Source of the DNA: Limnohabitans sp. WS1
GTDB lineage: Bacteria; Pseudomonadota; Gammaproteobacteria; Burkholderiales; Burkholderiaceae_C
DNA length: 64,000 bases
Assembly: GCF_003063265.1 (NCBI RefSeq)
Contig: NZ_NERU01000001.1
Span: forward strand, 1-64,000
Direction: 5' to 3'
How positions within the stretch are numbered: position 1 is the stretch's first letter; every line of letters begins with the position of its first letter. The notes under the pieces were generated by a model, which worked only from the letters and a program-made list of their open reading frames with translations, was not told the origin of the DNA and did no database searches. Positions 31,289 to 40,600 of this stretch are shown piece by piece. Position numbers and translations under genes: made by a program.

Positions 31289-32359
31289 ATGCACAACTTC
31301 TGGACCGCTTGCGGTCACCAACACCTGAGGCGCGACACGCGCGGCTGGATGAGCGCGACGCCCGACTATTGGCGTTTGTGGTTGCAGCGTCCCGAGCTGG
31401 CGCTGGTGCCCGAATCGTGTCAAGCTGAAAAGCGTTTGCACAAGGCCTTGTTGGACAACCCCTTGGTGCAGGTCGCGCCCGCGCAATTGAGTGCATTCAA
31501 GGACGACGATGCGCGGGAAAACTACCAACTGTTCTTGCGTTTTCGGGACGACGTGCAAGCTGCGGGTTCGCTGGAATCGGCTTACATGGCTTGGCAGCAC
31601 AGCGGCCATATTCAGCTGCCCCCGCTCTTCATCGATCTGGTGGTGCAAGCCATCGTGTGCAATGTGCTGGACGATGTGGAGGACGCTTGGGTCTGGCGTG
31701 CGGCCGAGCTGCTGTTCCGCCGCCAGCGCATCACCGTCGAAGGTGGCCGCGTGTTGTCGGGCGACAGCGAGACTTTGGACAGTCTCAAAGCCACAGGCGG
31801 TTTGGGCGAGATGGGGCGTTTGTTGATGGAGGGCGGTGCCACGCTCAAGGCGGTCGATGTGAAGGTGCTGCACACGGACAATGCCGAGCGCTATTTTGCG
31901 CAGCGCGAGGGCTTGGGCCGCTACGCCTTTTTGCTCGACATGACGCATGAACTGCAAAACCAATTGCCTCACGGTTTGATTCTGAGCATGGTCAACGCCC
32001 GCTCAGGCCTCAAGGCCTTGTCGGTGGTGCTGGCGCGTTGGGTGCAACACTTCCTGGGCGCGGCGGTCAGCATTGAGCCCTTGCAAAAGGTGGACGATTC
32101 GGCCTGGCGCTGGCATGTGGGACTGGACGTGACCTCGACCGCTTTGCTCAATGACCTGTACCAAGGCACCGAGCTGTCAACCCAGCGCCAACAGCAACTC
32201 ATCAGCCTGTTCAAACTGCGCTTTGACAACCCGCAAGACATGCGTGCCGATGTGCAGGGCAAGCCCGTTTATTTGGGCCTGGCCATGAACGAGCAGGGTC
32301 TGCTCAAACTCAAACCGCAAAACCTCCTGCTCAATTTGCCACTGGCTCGTGAGGTCTAA
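31289..32359 (+). CDS. Conserved hypothetical protein, DUF6352-like
   Basis: 356 residues from ATG 31289, with AAGG nine bases upstream. It is soluble: no signal peptide or membrane segment is visible. It begins HNFWTACGHQHL and contains WLQRPELALVPESC and DNAERYFAQREGLGRYAFLL. I recall this as the DUF6352 family of Burkholderiales, but this is from memory and the function is unknown. It stands alone between a REP array and REP/intron sequence, so it is probably monocistronic. Confidence 0.85.
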   Translation: MHNFWTACGHQHLRRDTRGWMSATPDYWRLWLQRPELALVPESCQAEKRLHKALLDNPLVQVAPAQLSAFKDDDARENYQLFLRFRDDVQAAGSLESAYMAWQHSGHIQLPPLFIDLVVQAIVCNVLDDVEDAWVWRAAELLFRRQRITVEGGRVLSGDSETLDSLKATGGLGEMGRLLMEGGATLKAVDVKVLHTDNAERYFAQREGLGRYAFLLDMTHELQNQLPHGLILSMVNARSGLKALSVVLARWVQHFLGAAVSIEPLQKVDDSAWRWHVGLDVTSTALLNDLYQGTELSTQRQQQLISLFKLRFDNPQDMRADVQGKPVYLGLAMNEQGLLKLKPQNLLLNLPLAREV

Positions 32360-32402
32360 CAAGCCGCTACTGCGATGTTTGAAGTGTTGGCACAGCAATC
32401 CC

Positions 32403-32565
32403 TGTAGGAGCCCCGCCCTCGGGGCGATTGTGGGTAGTTTGCGAGACTTTTCGCGACGGGGGCGTCGCTCCTGCAAGGGAGATGCCCCGCATTTTGTAGG
32501 AGCCCCGCCCTCGGGGCGATGCTTGGTGGTCTGCAAGGCTTATCGCGACGGGGGCGTCGCTCCTA
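32403..32565 (+). repeat. Two B-A REP pairs, the second split by a group II intron
   Basis: Pair one runs from about 32403 to 32475. Pair two starts at about 32496, and its class A arm ends abruptly at GTCGCTCCTA (32565), where the intron begins. The remaining arm sequence (CAGGGGGA) resumes at 33413. Confidence 0.9.
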
Positions 32566-33412
32566 GTGCGCCCGTGAAGGCGCGTACACAGCATGGTGAG
32601 AGTCCATGTCGGGGTAAGCCAAGGCCCCGTAGTCGAAGGTAACTGCGTCGCTGCGAAGCGGGGTGGGGAGCAACCGGAGGCGAACTGGCGGTGCGCAGTA
32701 AAGCGAACTCGATTCGGCAGGGAGTGGCGGCGAGCTGGCTAGGAGAAGGCGAAGCCTGAAACACATCGCATGCGTTGTTTTGGTGGATAAAACGACATGC
32801 GGGCCACCCATGTGGTTGGAGGCGCAACGCTAGGAAGTGTGCGTGAGATAAGCGGGGAGAGCTGTGGCCCGAGGTGACGGGCCGCAGCAGTCAGAGCCAT
32901 CGTAGTAGCGATGGGCTGCCAGAGCAGATATGGCCAAACTGCACCGGAAACGGTGTGGGCAAACGAGAGTTTGCAATGACCGGGGTGCGCCCCTTGAGCC
33001 TAAACCGAGCAGACGGCAGCCTGAGAAATGCGGAGTAGGAAAGCCGCACGAGCCAAGGGTGGCAGGAAAGTGGATACGAAAAGGACAGAGATGAACGAGA
33101 GCGAAAGCGAAACGGCGGCAGTGCCTCTTAGGGCTAAAACAAGCCGAGTCAGACTCTGCCCAATGGGCGTGGGTGGACCGAGAAGTCTGGACGGATCGTA
33201 TGTTGGCGGCGCTGGGCAACGGCGTCAAAGGACACAATTGGTCAATACTGGCCAAACGCGTACTTCGCAGAGTTGGGGCTGTTCACCATGACGCAGGCCC
33301 GATTGAAAGCGAGCCAATCCCGATGTGGAAACCACTGACTGGAGAGCCGTGTGCGGGAAAACCGCACGCACGGTTCGGAGGGAGGGGAGGCTTCGGCCTT
33401 CTCTACCCCTAT
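32566..33412 (+). mobile_element. Group II intron, ORF-deleted, inserted in a REP element
   Basis: The 5' end is GTGCG (32566-32570). Domain V is at 33344-33377 (GAGCCGT, GTGCG, GAAAAC loop region, CGCAC, ACGGTTC), a highly conserved group II signature. It is followed by a domain VI hairpin (GGAGGCTTCGGCCTTCTC) and the 3' end CTAT. Removing 32566-33412 restores a continuous REP, matching the neighbouring tandem copy at 33470-33545. A candidate EBS1, TAGGAG (32740-32745), is complementary to CTCCTA at the 5' exon end. At 847 bp it lacks most of the usual ~1.3-kb intron-encoded protein gene. RNA folding was not computed. Confidence 0.88.
33091..33338 (+). pseudogene. Remnant of the group II intron-encoded reverse transcriptase/maturase
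   Basis: Three pieces in three frames. MNESESETAAVPLRAK begins at 33091 in frame 1. WAWVDREVWTDRMLAALGNG and VKGHNW (about 33164-33240) are in frame 2. WPNAYFAELGLFTMTQARLK (from 33249, ending at the TGA 33336-33338) is in frame 3. The first two look like the N-terminus and the last like the C-terminus of bacterial group II maturases (from memory of the family). The RT core and maturase X domain are missing. An internal deletion near 33240-33250 joins the two ends, and a further shift lies near 33125-33160. Confidence 0.8.
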
Positions 33413-33600
33413 CAGGGGGAATGTGGGAGCCCAGTTTCAGGGGCCATGGTTGACTGCCTGTTTGTAGGAGCCCCGCCCCCGGGGCGATGGGTGGTGGTCT
33501 GCGAGGCTTGATCGCGACGGGGGCGTCGCTCCTACAGGGGGACTGTGGGAGCCCAGTTAAAGGGTCATGGTTGCCTGCCTGTTTGTAGGAGCCCCGCCAT
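33413..33600 (+). repeat. REP-containing tandem duplication (~121 bp period)
   Basis: The sequence CAGGGGGAATGTGGGAGCCC at 33413 is repeated at about 33534 as CAGGGGGACTGTGGGAGCCC, with the same GCCTGTTTGTAGGAGCCCC following. A full B-A REP pair lies between. The second copy breaks off at GCCAT (about 33600). Bases 33601-33659 show nothing recognisable. Confidence 0.8.
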
Positions 33601-33659
33601 CAGTTCAATGTACCTGCTCATGGCCCTGCATCAGGCACCCATCCCTTTTAAGGTGAGGT

Positions 33660-34244
33660 TCAAATGCCTGGCGCAGGCCAGCGCAGCACGAACTGGCGCT
33701 GGGCTTCGGTTTCGGGGCTGTGGGGTTCTTGCGCGTGTTTGTCGACCGCACGCCATTTTTGGGCCAACAGGTCCAGCGCCTGTTCGGGTGGCAGGCCTTG
33801 TGCGACCAGCCAGGTGGCGGCCACGGTGCCGGTGCGGCCGATGCCGGCGCGGCAGTGCAGGTAGACCTTGCCGCCTTGCTCCAGCGCCGTTTGAACATCG
33901 TTCAGGATGGCCTGCATGCCTTCCACGCTGGGCACACCAAAATCGGTGATCGGGTGGGAGAGGCGTTGGGCGGGCTGTGGTGTTGCGGCCTCAGGCCCCG
34001 ACAGGGGTAAGGGCAGCGGCTGGTAGGGCGGCACTGGGTCGTGTGGCGAGGTCAGGTCCACAAAGTGGGTGATGCCCGCCTCGGCCAAGGCCGCCAACCG
34101 CTCAGCCATGGCCTCTGCGCCCAAAAGCCCCGGATGCTCACCCGCCAACACGCGACCCGTCCACAGCCAGTAGCTGTTGCCAAAGGGTCGTGCCGCGCCA
34201 TCGCCCCGGCTTTCTTGGGAGGTGTCAAAGTCGGGTGAGGGCAT
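33660..34244 (-). CDS. Dual-specificity/tyrosine-type protein phosphatase
   Basis: 194 residues from ATG 34244; a TTG at 34268 would add eight residues. The catalytic P-loop is HCRAGIGRTG (Cys about residue 131, Arg six positions later, the CX5R motif). An upstream Asp in PITDFGVP (about residue 101) is a candidate general acid. The N-terminal part, WTGRVLAGEHPG and GITHFVDLTSPHD, is typical of DSP-like bacterial phosphatases. No signal peptide. It follows aapP on the same strand with a 33-bp gap and may be its last cistron. The substrate cannot be inferred. Confidence 0.88.
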   Translation of the reverse strand: MPSPDFDTSQESRGDGAARPFGNSYWLWTGRVLAGEHPGLLGAEAMAERLAALAEAGITHFVDLTSPHDPVPPYQPLPLPLSGPEAATPQPAQRLSHPITDFGVPSVEGMQAILNDVQTALEQGGKVYLHCRAGIGRTGTVAATWLVAQGLPPEQALDLLAQKWRAVDKHAQEPHSPETEAQRQFVLRWPAPGI

Positions 34245-34277
34245 GGACGGGGCAATGCGTTGAAACAAAGCGCAGGC

Positions 34278-35018
34278 TCAATGCGCCAGGATCTTGGACA
34301 AAAAGTCTTGCGTGCGTTCGTTTTGCGGGTTGTCAAAAAACGCAGCGGCGGTGTTTTGCTCGACGATCTGGCCTTGGTCCATGAAGATCACGCGGTCGGC
34401 CACTTGGCGGGCAAAGCCCATTTCGTGGGTCACGCAGATCATGGTGATGCCCTGGTCGGCCATCTCCACCATCACGTTCAGCACTTCGCCCACCATTTCG
34501 GGGTCGAGCGCCGAGGTGGGCTCGTCAAACAGCATGATGTTGGGCGTGAGGCACAGGGCACGGGCAATGGCCACGCGTTGCTGCTGGCCACCCGACAGTT
34601 GCAGCGGGTACTTGTGCGCTTGCTCGGCAATGCGCACACGTTTGAGCTGCTGCATGGCGCGTTCTTCGGCCTCGGCCTTGGGCACTTTGCCCACCCACAT
34701 GGGGGCCAGCGTCAGGTTTTCCAGCACCGTCAGATGCGGGAACAGGTTGAACTGCTGGAACACCATGCCGACTTGGCGACGCGCCGATTCGATGGACTTG
34801 ACGTCGTCGGTCAGCTCCACGCCATTCACCGTGAGGTGACCGGCCTGGTGCTCTTCGAGGCGGTTGATGCAGCGGATCAGGGTGGATTTGCCCGAGCCCG
34901 AGGGCCCGCACACCACGATGCGTTCGCCACGCGCCACCGACAGGTCGATGTCTCGCAGCACATGAAAGTCGCCATACCATTTGTTGACTTTGGAAAATTC
35001 GATGATGGGAGTGCTCAC
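34278..35018 (-). CDS. aapP: Amino-acid ABC transporter ATP-binding protein
   Basis: 246 residues from GTG 35018, with GGAGA nine bases upstream and TAAC from the previous gene just before it. The longer frame to 35177 lies inside the permease gene and is not used. Walker A is GPSGSGKST, the signature LSGGQQQR, and Walker [13 protein letters not shown] with the H-loop in [11 protein letters not shown]. This matches the GlnQ/AapP group of polar amino-acid importers. It energises the two permeases encoded directly upstream. Confidence 0.95.
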   Translation of the reverse strand: MSTPIIEFSKVNKWYGDFHVLRDIDLSVARGERIVVCGPSGSGKSTLIRCINRLEEHQAGHLTVNGVELTDDVKSIESARRQVGMVFQQFNLFPHLTVLENLTLAPMWVGKVPKAEAEERAMQQLKRVRIAEQAHKYPLQLSGGQQQRVAIARALCLTPNIMLFDEPTSALDPEMVGEVLNVMVEMADQGITMICVTHEMGFARQVADRVIFMDQGQIVEQNTAAAFFDNPQNERTQDFLSKILAH

Positions 35019-35019
35019 G

Positions 35020-36126
35020 TTACTGTCTCCGGGTTCCGGTGTTGAGGTGGCCTTCGAGCCAATGGCTGTAGCGCGACATGGCAAAACAGGCGATGAAATA
35101 AATGGCCGCCACAAACAGCTGGCCTTCGATGAAGAACTTGCGCCAGTCGGCGTCGCCCAAGGCCAGCTGCACCGCACCCGTCAGGTCGTACAGGCTCACG
35201 ATGGTCACCAGCGAGGTGTCTTTGAAGGCCCCAATGAAGGTGTTGACGATCGAGGGCACCACCAGGCGCAGGGCCTGAGGCAGCACGATCTTGCGCTGGA
35301 TTTGCCAGTAGCCCATGCCCAGGGAGTGGGCCGCTTCGACCTGGCCTTTGGGCAGCGCTTGCAAGCCGCCGCGAATCACCTCGGCCAGATAGGCTGCGGT
35401 GAACAAGGTCATGCCAATCAGCACCCGCACCAGCACGTCGATCTTGCCGCCATTGGGCATGAACAGCGGCAAGATGAAGGAGGCCATGAACAGCACCGAA
35501 ATCAGCGGCACGCCGCGCACGAATTCGATGAAGATCACGCACAGGGTGCGGATCGCGGGCAGCTGGGACTGCCGGCCCAAGGCCAGCAAAATCGCCAACG
35601 GAAACGCCACCACCAAGCTCACGCTGGACAAGAGCAGCGTGAGCGGCAGGCCGCCCCAGCGTTCGGTGTCAATCGGGGTCAGGCCGGCAAACCCGCCGCT
35701 CATGAGCCCGTAAAACACCGCATAAACAGCCACCCAGGCCACCACCAGCGCGGGACGCCAGAAGCTGCGCAGGCAACTCAGCACCAACAGCAGCACCAGC
35801 AAGCTGGACGCGATCAGTGGACGCCACTGCTCGTCGTAGGGGTAGCGGCCAAACAGGATGAGGCGACCTTTTTCGGTGACGACGCCCCAGCAGGCCCCCA
35901 CACCTTCGGCGGCGCGGCAGGCTGCGTTGTCGGCCTGAACCACGGCGTTGAACACGGTCCAATTCAGCAGGGGCGGCAAGGCCCAGGCCAGCAGGGCCAG
36001 CACCAGAACGGTCAACAGGCTGTTGGCCCAGCCATCAAAAAATCGGCTGCGCAGCCAAGGCAGCAAACCGACTTGGTTGCTGGGCGGCTGGCGGGCGGCA
36101 ATCGGGGTAAAGACAGCGTGGTTCAT
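35020..36126 (-). CDS. aapM: Amino-acid ABC transporter permease (second subunit)
   Basis: 368 residues from ATG 36126, which overlaps the TGA of the preceding permease (TGATG). It is a multi-spanning inner-membrane protein with long N-terminal hydrophobic segments ([20 protein letters not shown]). The conserved C-terminal permease motif is [20 protein letters not shown] and the ATPase-contact part [14 protein letters not shown]. This is the HisM/AapM group. The stop lies one base before the aapP start. Confidence 0.95.
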   Translation of the reverse strand: MNHAVFTPIAARQPPSNQVGLLPWLRSRFFDGWANSLLTVLVLALLAWALPPLLNWTVFNAVVQADNAACRAAEGVGACWGVVTEKGRLILFGRYPYDEQWRPLIASSLLVLLLVLSCLRSFWRPALVVAWVAVYAVFYGLMSGGFAGLTPIDTERWGGLPLTLLLSSVSLVVAFPLAILLALGRQSQLPAIRTLCVIFIEFVRGVPLISVLFMASFILPLFMPNGGKIDVLVRVLIGMTLFTAAYLAEVIRGGLQALPKGQVEAAHSLGMGYWQIQRKIVLPQALRLVVPSIVNTFIGAFKDTSLVTIVSLYDLTGAVQLALGDADWRKFFIEGQLFVAAIYFIACFAMSRYSHWLEGHLNTGTRRQ

Positions 36127-37322
36127 CAGCGGTCCTTGATCTGCACACGGCGGTTGTAAATGTTCATGAGCGCCGAGGTCAGCAAACTCAAGCTCAGGTA
36201 GCACAGCATCACCACGGCGATGCACTCGATGGCACGGCCCGTCTGGTTGAGCGCGGTGGAGCCAATCGAGACCAAGTCGGGGTAGCCCACGGCCACGGCC
36301 AGCGAAGAGTTTTTGGTCAGGTTCAGGTACTGGCTGGTCAAGGGCGGCACGATCACGCGCAGCGCTTGCGGCAGTTGCACCAGGCGCAATTCGGCCGAAC
36401 GGGGCAGGCCCAGTGCCACGGCTGCTTCGTGCTGGCCATAGGCCACCGACTGCACACCCGAGCGCACCACTTCAGCAATGTAGCCCGAGGTGTACACGGT
36501 CAGGCCAATCAGCAAGGTCAGGTACTCGGGCGTCACCGAGCCGCCACCGATCACGTTGATTTCGGTGGCTTCGGGGATGTTGAGTGCACTGGGTGCGCCG
36601 CCCACCAGCCAGCCTACAGCGGTCACAGCCAGCAAAATGCCTAGGCCGATCAGGTGTGTGCGGGCTGGGTGGTACTGGCCCGTGATTTCAAATTGGCGAA
36701 TGGCCCGACGAGCCCAAAAGCGCCAAGCGACAGCACCGGCGATCAGGCCGATCACGGTTCCCCAGTGGCCGGTGGACCATTCGGGCAAGGGGTATTGCAA
36801 GCCGTTTTTGCTCAGGAACACGCTGGCCAGGGGCTTGAAGGGCTCTTCAATCGTGGGCAGCAGTTCGGTCATGGCGAAGTACCACATGAACAATTGCAGC
36901 AGCAAGGGCACGTTGCGGGTGACTTCGACGTGCACCGTGCACAGGCCCCGCACCAGCATGTTGTTGGACAGGCGGCCGATGCCGATCAGGGTGCCCAGCA
37001 CGGTGGCCAGCGCAATGCCCACCAGCGCCACGCGCAAGGTGTTGGACAGGCCGACCAAATAGGCCACCCAGTAGCCTTGGGCTGAGTCGAACTCAAACAG
37101 GCTCTCGCCAATGGCAAAGCCTGCGGGTTGCAAAAAGAAATCGAAGCCGCTTTGAATGCCGCGCGTGCGCATGTTGGCAAAGGTGTTGGACAGCAGATAA
37201 CTGACGGCCAGAACGAGCAGCAAAATGGTCAAAACTTGGTAGACCAGACCTCTGAAGGACTGGCTGCGCCAAGACCAGGCGCGTGATCGGGGGGGAGGGG
37301 GGGGAGCAGGTGGGATCATCAT
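36126..37322 (-). CDS. aapQ: Amino-acid ABC transporter permease (first subunit)
   Basis: 398 residues from ATG 37322. The N-terminus is Pro-rich (MMIPPAPPPPPRSRAW). Several transmembrane helices follow, with the EVVRSGVQSVAYGQHEAAVA coupling motif and LRVIVPPLTSQYLNLTKNSS. This is typical of the large AapQ/HisQ permeases, which carry an extended periplasmic loop. It is separated from aapJ by an 84-bp gap with a strong hairpin. Confidence 0.95.
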   Translation of the reverse strand: MMIPPAPPPPPRSRAWSWRSQSFRGLVYQVLTILLLVLAVSYLLSNTFANMRTRGIQSGFDFFLQPAGFAIGESLFEFDSAQGYWVAYLVGLSNTLRVALVGIALATVLGTLIGIGRLSNNMLVRGLCTVHVEVTRNVPLLLQLFMWYFAMTELLPTIEEPFKPLASVFLSKNGLQYPLPEWSTGHWGTVIGLIAGAVAWRFWARRAIRQFEITGQYHPARTHLIGLGILLAVTAVGWLVGGAPSALNIPEATEINVIGGGSVTPEYLTLLIGLTVYTSGYIAEVVRSGVQSVAYGQHEAAVALGLPRSAELRLVQLPQALRVIVPPLTSQYLNLTKNSSLAVAVGYPDLVSIGSTALNQTGRAIECIAVVMLCYLSLSLLTSALMNIYNRRVQIKDR

Positions 37323-37326
37323 CGTG

Positions 37327-37353
37327 CATCGGCCCGCACGAGGCGGGCCGATG
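37327..37353 (-). promoter_or_regulatory. Intercistronic hairpin between aapJ and aapQ
   Basis: A perfect 11-bp stem, CATCGGCCCGC / GCGGGCCGATG, with a five-base loop and no T tract. Hairpins at this position in uptake operons usually protect the upstream binding-protein mRNA and reduce read-through. That function here is inference. Confidence 0.75.
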
Positions 37354-37406
37354 TCCTTTCAGGGGTTGCCGTGTTTGTCTGAATCAGAAAAACACAAGGG
37401 GGTCGA

Positions 37407-38450
37407 TCAGCGCACGGGTGGTGCGTACATCAGGCCGCCTTTGTTCCACTGGTTGTTCAAACCGCGTGGCAGCTTCAGGGTGGACTTGGGGCCCACGTTG
37501 CGCTCGAACATTTCGCCGTAGTTGCCCACGGCCTTGATGGCGCGGTAAGCCCACTCTTTGTCGAGGCCCAGCAATTTGCCGGTGTCTTCCGAGGTGCCCA
37601 AGATGCGCTGCACAACGGGGTCGGTGCTGCTCTTCATTTGGTCCACGTTGGCTTGGGTGATGCCGTACTCTTCGGCTTCGATCAGGGCGTAAACCACCCA
37701 TTTGACGATGGCAAAGAACTCGTCGTCACCCCGGCGCACGCTCGGGCCAAGAGGTTCTTTGGAGATCAGGTCGGGCAAGATGACGTGGTCATCGGGGTTG
37801 GTGGCTTCCTTGTTGCGCACCGAGGCCAGGCCCGAGGCGTCGGTGGTGTAAGCCTGGCAGCGGCCTGCAAAGTAAGCCTTGTTGGTGGCTTCCTGGGTGT
37901 CAAACACCACAGGCTTGATGTTGAGCTTGTTGACCTTGGAGAAGTCGTTCAGGTTCTTCTCGGTGGTGGTGCCCGATTGCACGCACACGGTGGCACCCTT
38001 GAGGCTCTTGGCGCTGGTGATCTTGGACTTTTTGGTCACCATGAAGCCTTGGCCGTCATAGTAGGTGGTGCCGGTGAAGTGCAGGCCCAGCGAGGCATCG
38101 CGGTTCAGGGTCCAGGTGGTGTTGCGCGACAGGATGTCGATTTCACCGGCTTGCAACACGGCAAAGCGTTGGGTGGCGTTCAGGGGCGTCCACTTGACTT
38201 TGCTGGCGTCGTTCAACACGGTGGCGGCCACGGCCTTGCACACGTCCACGTCCAGACCGGTCCAGTTGCCTTGGCTGTCTGCCGCTGCAAAACCAGGCAG
38301 GCTGGGGTTCACGCCGCAGTTCAGCATGCCGCGCGATTTGATGGCGTCCAAAGTTTTGCCAGCAAAGGCCGGGGTGGCGACCGAGCCCATCAGGGCCAGC
38401 AAAGAAGCGGCCAACAAAGGGCGCTGGATCAGAGAGCGAACAATTTTCAT
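37407..38450 (-). CDS. aapJ: General L-amino-acid ABC transporter periplasmic binding protein
   Basis: 347 residues from ATG 38450. The signal peptide MKIVRSLIQRPLLAASLLAL ends at TPAFA before GKTLDAIKSRGML. Solute-binding family 3 features are CGVNPSLPGFAAADSQGNWT, GLDVDVCKAVAATVL, the TTWTLNRDASLGLHFTGTTY region and CVQSGTTTEKNL. It is the first gene of aapJQMP (minus strand). It captures L-amino acids in the periplasm for the AapQMP importer. Confidence 0.95.
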   Translation of the reverse strand: MKIVRSLIQRPLLAASLLALMGSVATPAFAGKTLDAIKSRGMLNCGVNPSLPGFAAADSQGNWTGLDVDVCKAVAATVLNDASKVKWTPLNATQRFAVLQAGEIDILSRNTTWTLNRDASLGLHFTGTTYYDGQGFMVTKKSKITSAKSLKGATVCVQSGTTTEKNLNDFSKVNKLNIKPVVFDTQEATNKAYFAGRCQAYTTDASGLASVRNKEATNPDDHVILPDLISKEPLGPSVRRGDDEFFAIVKWVVYALIEAEEYGITQANVDQMKSSTDPVVQRILGTSEDTGKLLGLDKEWAYRAIKAVGNYGEMFERNVGPKSTLKLPRGLNNQWNKGGLMYAPPVR

Positions 38451-38614
38451 CGGTGAACCTCAACAATTAAAAAAGCCATTTTGCATCAAAAAAAATGACA
38501 ACTGCTTCGGGTTATCACCGAGCAAGGGGTGGCCCTGAGAGGGGGTACAGGCCTTGCACCACAGGAGCGCAGAGGCTGCATCATGAGGGTGCAAAAAGAC
38601 CAAGCCTGCACTTT

Positions 38615-38642
38615 TTGTGGGCGGTTCAGGGTTTGCGACAAT
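38615..38642 (+). promoter_or_regulatory. Candidate pyrC promoter placing transcription start at the ATG
   Basis: -35 TTGTGG (38615-38620), 16-bp spacer, -10 GACAAT (38637-38642). The ATG follows after seven bases (ACGCCCC) with no SD, so the mRNA may be leaderless. Assigned by eye. Confidence 0.45.
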
Positions 38643-38649
38643 ACGCCCC

Positions 38650-39687
38650 ATGACCCAAGAACTCACCCTCATTCGCCCCGATGATTGGCACCTGCATGTG
38701 CGCGACGGCGCCGCCCTGAACGTGGTGGTGCCGCACACCGCCGCACAGTTTGGCCGCGCCATCATCATGCCCAACCTCAAGCCACCGGTGACCACCGCCG
38801 AGCAGGCTTTGGCCTACAAAAGCCGCATTTTGGCCGCCGTGCCTCAGGGCATGGCTTTTGAGCCCTTGATGACGCTGTATCTGACCGACAACTTGGCACC
38901 CGCCGAAATTGCTCGGGCCAAGGCTGCCGGTGTGGTGGCTTGCAAGTTGTACCCGGCAGGTGCCACCACCAACAGCGATGCGGGCGTGACGGATTTGCGC
39001 AAAATTTACCCCGTGCTCGAAGCCATGCAGCGTGAAGGCGTGCTGCTGCTGGTGCACGGCGAAGTCACCTCGTCCGACATCGACCTGTTTGACCGCGAAG
39101 CCGTGTTCATCGAGCAGCAACTCATTCCCCTGCGCCGCGACTTTCCAGGTCTGAAAATCGTGATGGAACACATCACCACAAAAGAAGCTGCGCAGTATGT
39201 GACCGAGGGTGACGCCAACTTGGGCGCGACCATCACGGCACACCACCTGCTGTACAACCGCAACGCCCTGTTTTTGGGCGGCATGCGCCCGCACTATTAC
39301 TGCCTGCCCGTGCTCAAGCGCGAAACGCACCGGCTGGCGCTGGTGCAAGCGGCCACCAGCGGCAACGCCCGTTTCTTTTTGGGCACCGACAGCGCCCCGC
39401 ACCCCGCGCACCTCAAAGAGCACGCCAGTGGTTGTGCCGGTTGCTACACCGCGCACGCGGCCATCGAGTTGTATGCCGAGGCCTTTGACCAAGCCGGCGC
39501 ACTCGACCAACTCGAAGCCTTTGCCAGCTTCCATGGCGCAGACTTTTACGGCCTGCCGCGCAACACGGGCACCATCACCTTGCGCCGTGAAAGCTGGACG
39601 CCCGCCGAAAGCTTTGCTTTTGGCGACGCCGAACTCAAGCCCCTGCGCTCGGGCGAAAGCCTGCCGTGGCGCATGGTGAGCCTCTGA
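38650..39687 (+). CDS. pyrC: Dihydroorotase
   Basis: 345 residues from ATG 38650, which matches the family N-terminus ([12 protein letters not shown]). It catalyses reversible cyclisation of carbamoyl-aspartate to dihydroorotate in pyrimidine synthesis. Zinc ligands and catalytic residues are in place: His14 and His16, Lys99 (carboxylated lysine, in [16 protein letters not shown]), His136 (LLVHGEV), His174 (MEHITT) and Asp246 (GTDSAPH). This is the E. coli-type class at normal length. The 3' end overlaps the DUF3025 gene by 22 bp. Confidence 0.96.
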   Translation: MTQELTLIRPDDWHLHVRDGAALNVVVPHTAAQFGRAIIMPNLKPPVTTAEQALAYKSRILAAVPQGMAFEPLMTLYLTDNLAPAEIARAKAAGVVACKLYPAGATTNSDAGVTDLRKIYPVLEAMQREGVLLLVHGEVTSSDIDLFDREAVFIEQQLIPLRRDFPGLKIVMEHITTKEAAQYVTEGDANLGATITAHHLLYNRNALFLGGMRPHYYCLPVLKRETHRLALVQAATSGNARFFLGTDSAPHPAHLKEHASGCAGCYTAHAAIELYAEAFDQAGALDQLEAFASFHGADFYGLPRNTGTITLRRESWTPAESFAFGDAELKPLRSGESLPWRMVSL

Positions 39688-40490
39688 GCCATCCCGTCAG
39701 CCCCAACCGGCCCGGTTGCCGCTGTGAGGCCGTCAGCGCTTTGGGCGTGTCCGACATCGACTGGACCGCGCCTTGGTTGGCCGACTGGCGGCCAGTGGGG
39801 CAGGCCATTGCCCAGCGCGTGGTGGCCGGGCTGCCCCAGCCCCAAGCCCTGAGCGAGGCTGGCTTGGCCCCTGTGGCTTTTGTGCCGCAAGCCGATTTGC
39901 CCGAGGGGCAAGCTTACGAAGACTTTATCTTGGCGCATGGCCAGGTGCCCACCCGCGAAGGCTTGCACGACTTTTTCAACGCCTTGTGCTGGATGCACTT
40001 TCCGCAGGCCAAGCGCCAGCTCAACCGGCTGCAAGGCGCAGAAATTGCCCGCGCGGGCGTGGGGCAGGTGCGGGGCGCGGTGCGTGATGCGGCCACGGTG
40101 TTTGATGAAAACGCTTGGCTGATCCAGCCCTCAGACGCGCTGTGGCAAGCCCTGACCACCCACCAATGGCACGAAGCCTTGGTGACGCGGCGCGATGAAT
40201 GGCACCACACCCGGCTGTGGACCTTTGGCCATGCCGCACTCGAAAAACTGGTGCAGCCCTACAAATCCATCACGGTGCATTTGTGGCGTGTGCCAGGCGA
40301 TGTGCCACACGACCAAATCGACGATTGGTTGGCCCATGACCTGACGGCCGACAAACTGGCCCTCAAACCCTTCAGTCCTTTGCCGATTTTGGGTGTGCCA
40401 GGGTGGTGGCCGGACAACGCCGACCCGGATTTTTACGAAGACCGCAGCGTGTTTCGTCCGCGCCGGGTCAAACGCTCAGCATCCGCCTGA
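39666..40490 (+). CDS. DUF3025 domain-containing protein
   Basis: 274 residues from GTG 39666, which overlaps the end of pyrC in another frame. A GTG at 39747 would give a shorter protein beginning just before DIDWTAP. The family core is visible: [48 protein letters not shown]. It appears cytosolic. Function unknown. The overlap suggests coupled expression with pyrC. Confidence 0.9.
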   Translation: MAHGEPLSHPVSPNRPGCRCEAVSALGVSDIDWTAPWLADWRPVGQAIAQRVVAGLPQPQALSEAGLAPVAFVPQADLPEGQAYEDFILAHGQVPTREGLHDFFNALCWMHFPQAKRQLNRLQGAEIARAGVGQVRGAVRDAATVFDENAWLIQPSDALWQALTTHQWHEALVTRRDEWHHTRLWTFGHAALEKLVQPYKSITVHLWRVPGDVPHDQIDDWLAHDLTADKLALKPFSPLPILGVPGWWPDNADPDFYEDRSVFRPRRVKRSASA

Positions 40491-40525
40491 AAAACCGTAC
40501 GCCAATCCGGAAATCACCGGGTCAT

Positions 40526-40554
40526 CTTGATTTTGGACAACAAGCCCCTAATAT
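40526..40554 (+). promoter_or_regulatory. Heat-shock (sigma-32-like) promoter candidate for htpX
   Basis: CTTGATT (40526-40532), 12 bases, then CCCCTAATAT (40545-40554). This follows the sigma-32 pattern CTTGAAA - 11 to 16 - CCCCATNT, about 47 bp before the htpX ATG. The site also fits a weak sigma-70 reading (TTGATT-16-TAATAT). Confidence 0.6.
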
Positions 40555-40600
40555 TCGCCACAACGTGCCCGCGTCTTTCGGGTTGAAAGAGAAACCTTCC

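Noticed and set aside
37207..37322. Poly-G tract GGGGGGAGGGGGGGGAG near the aapQ start as a phase-variable homopolymer
   Set aside because: It encodes the Pro-rich N-terminus in frame, is interrupted by A, and comparable Pro runs are common at AapQ N-termini. No evidence for slippage was seen.
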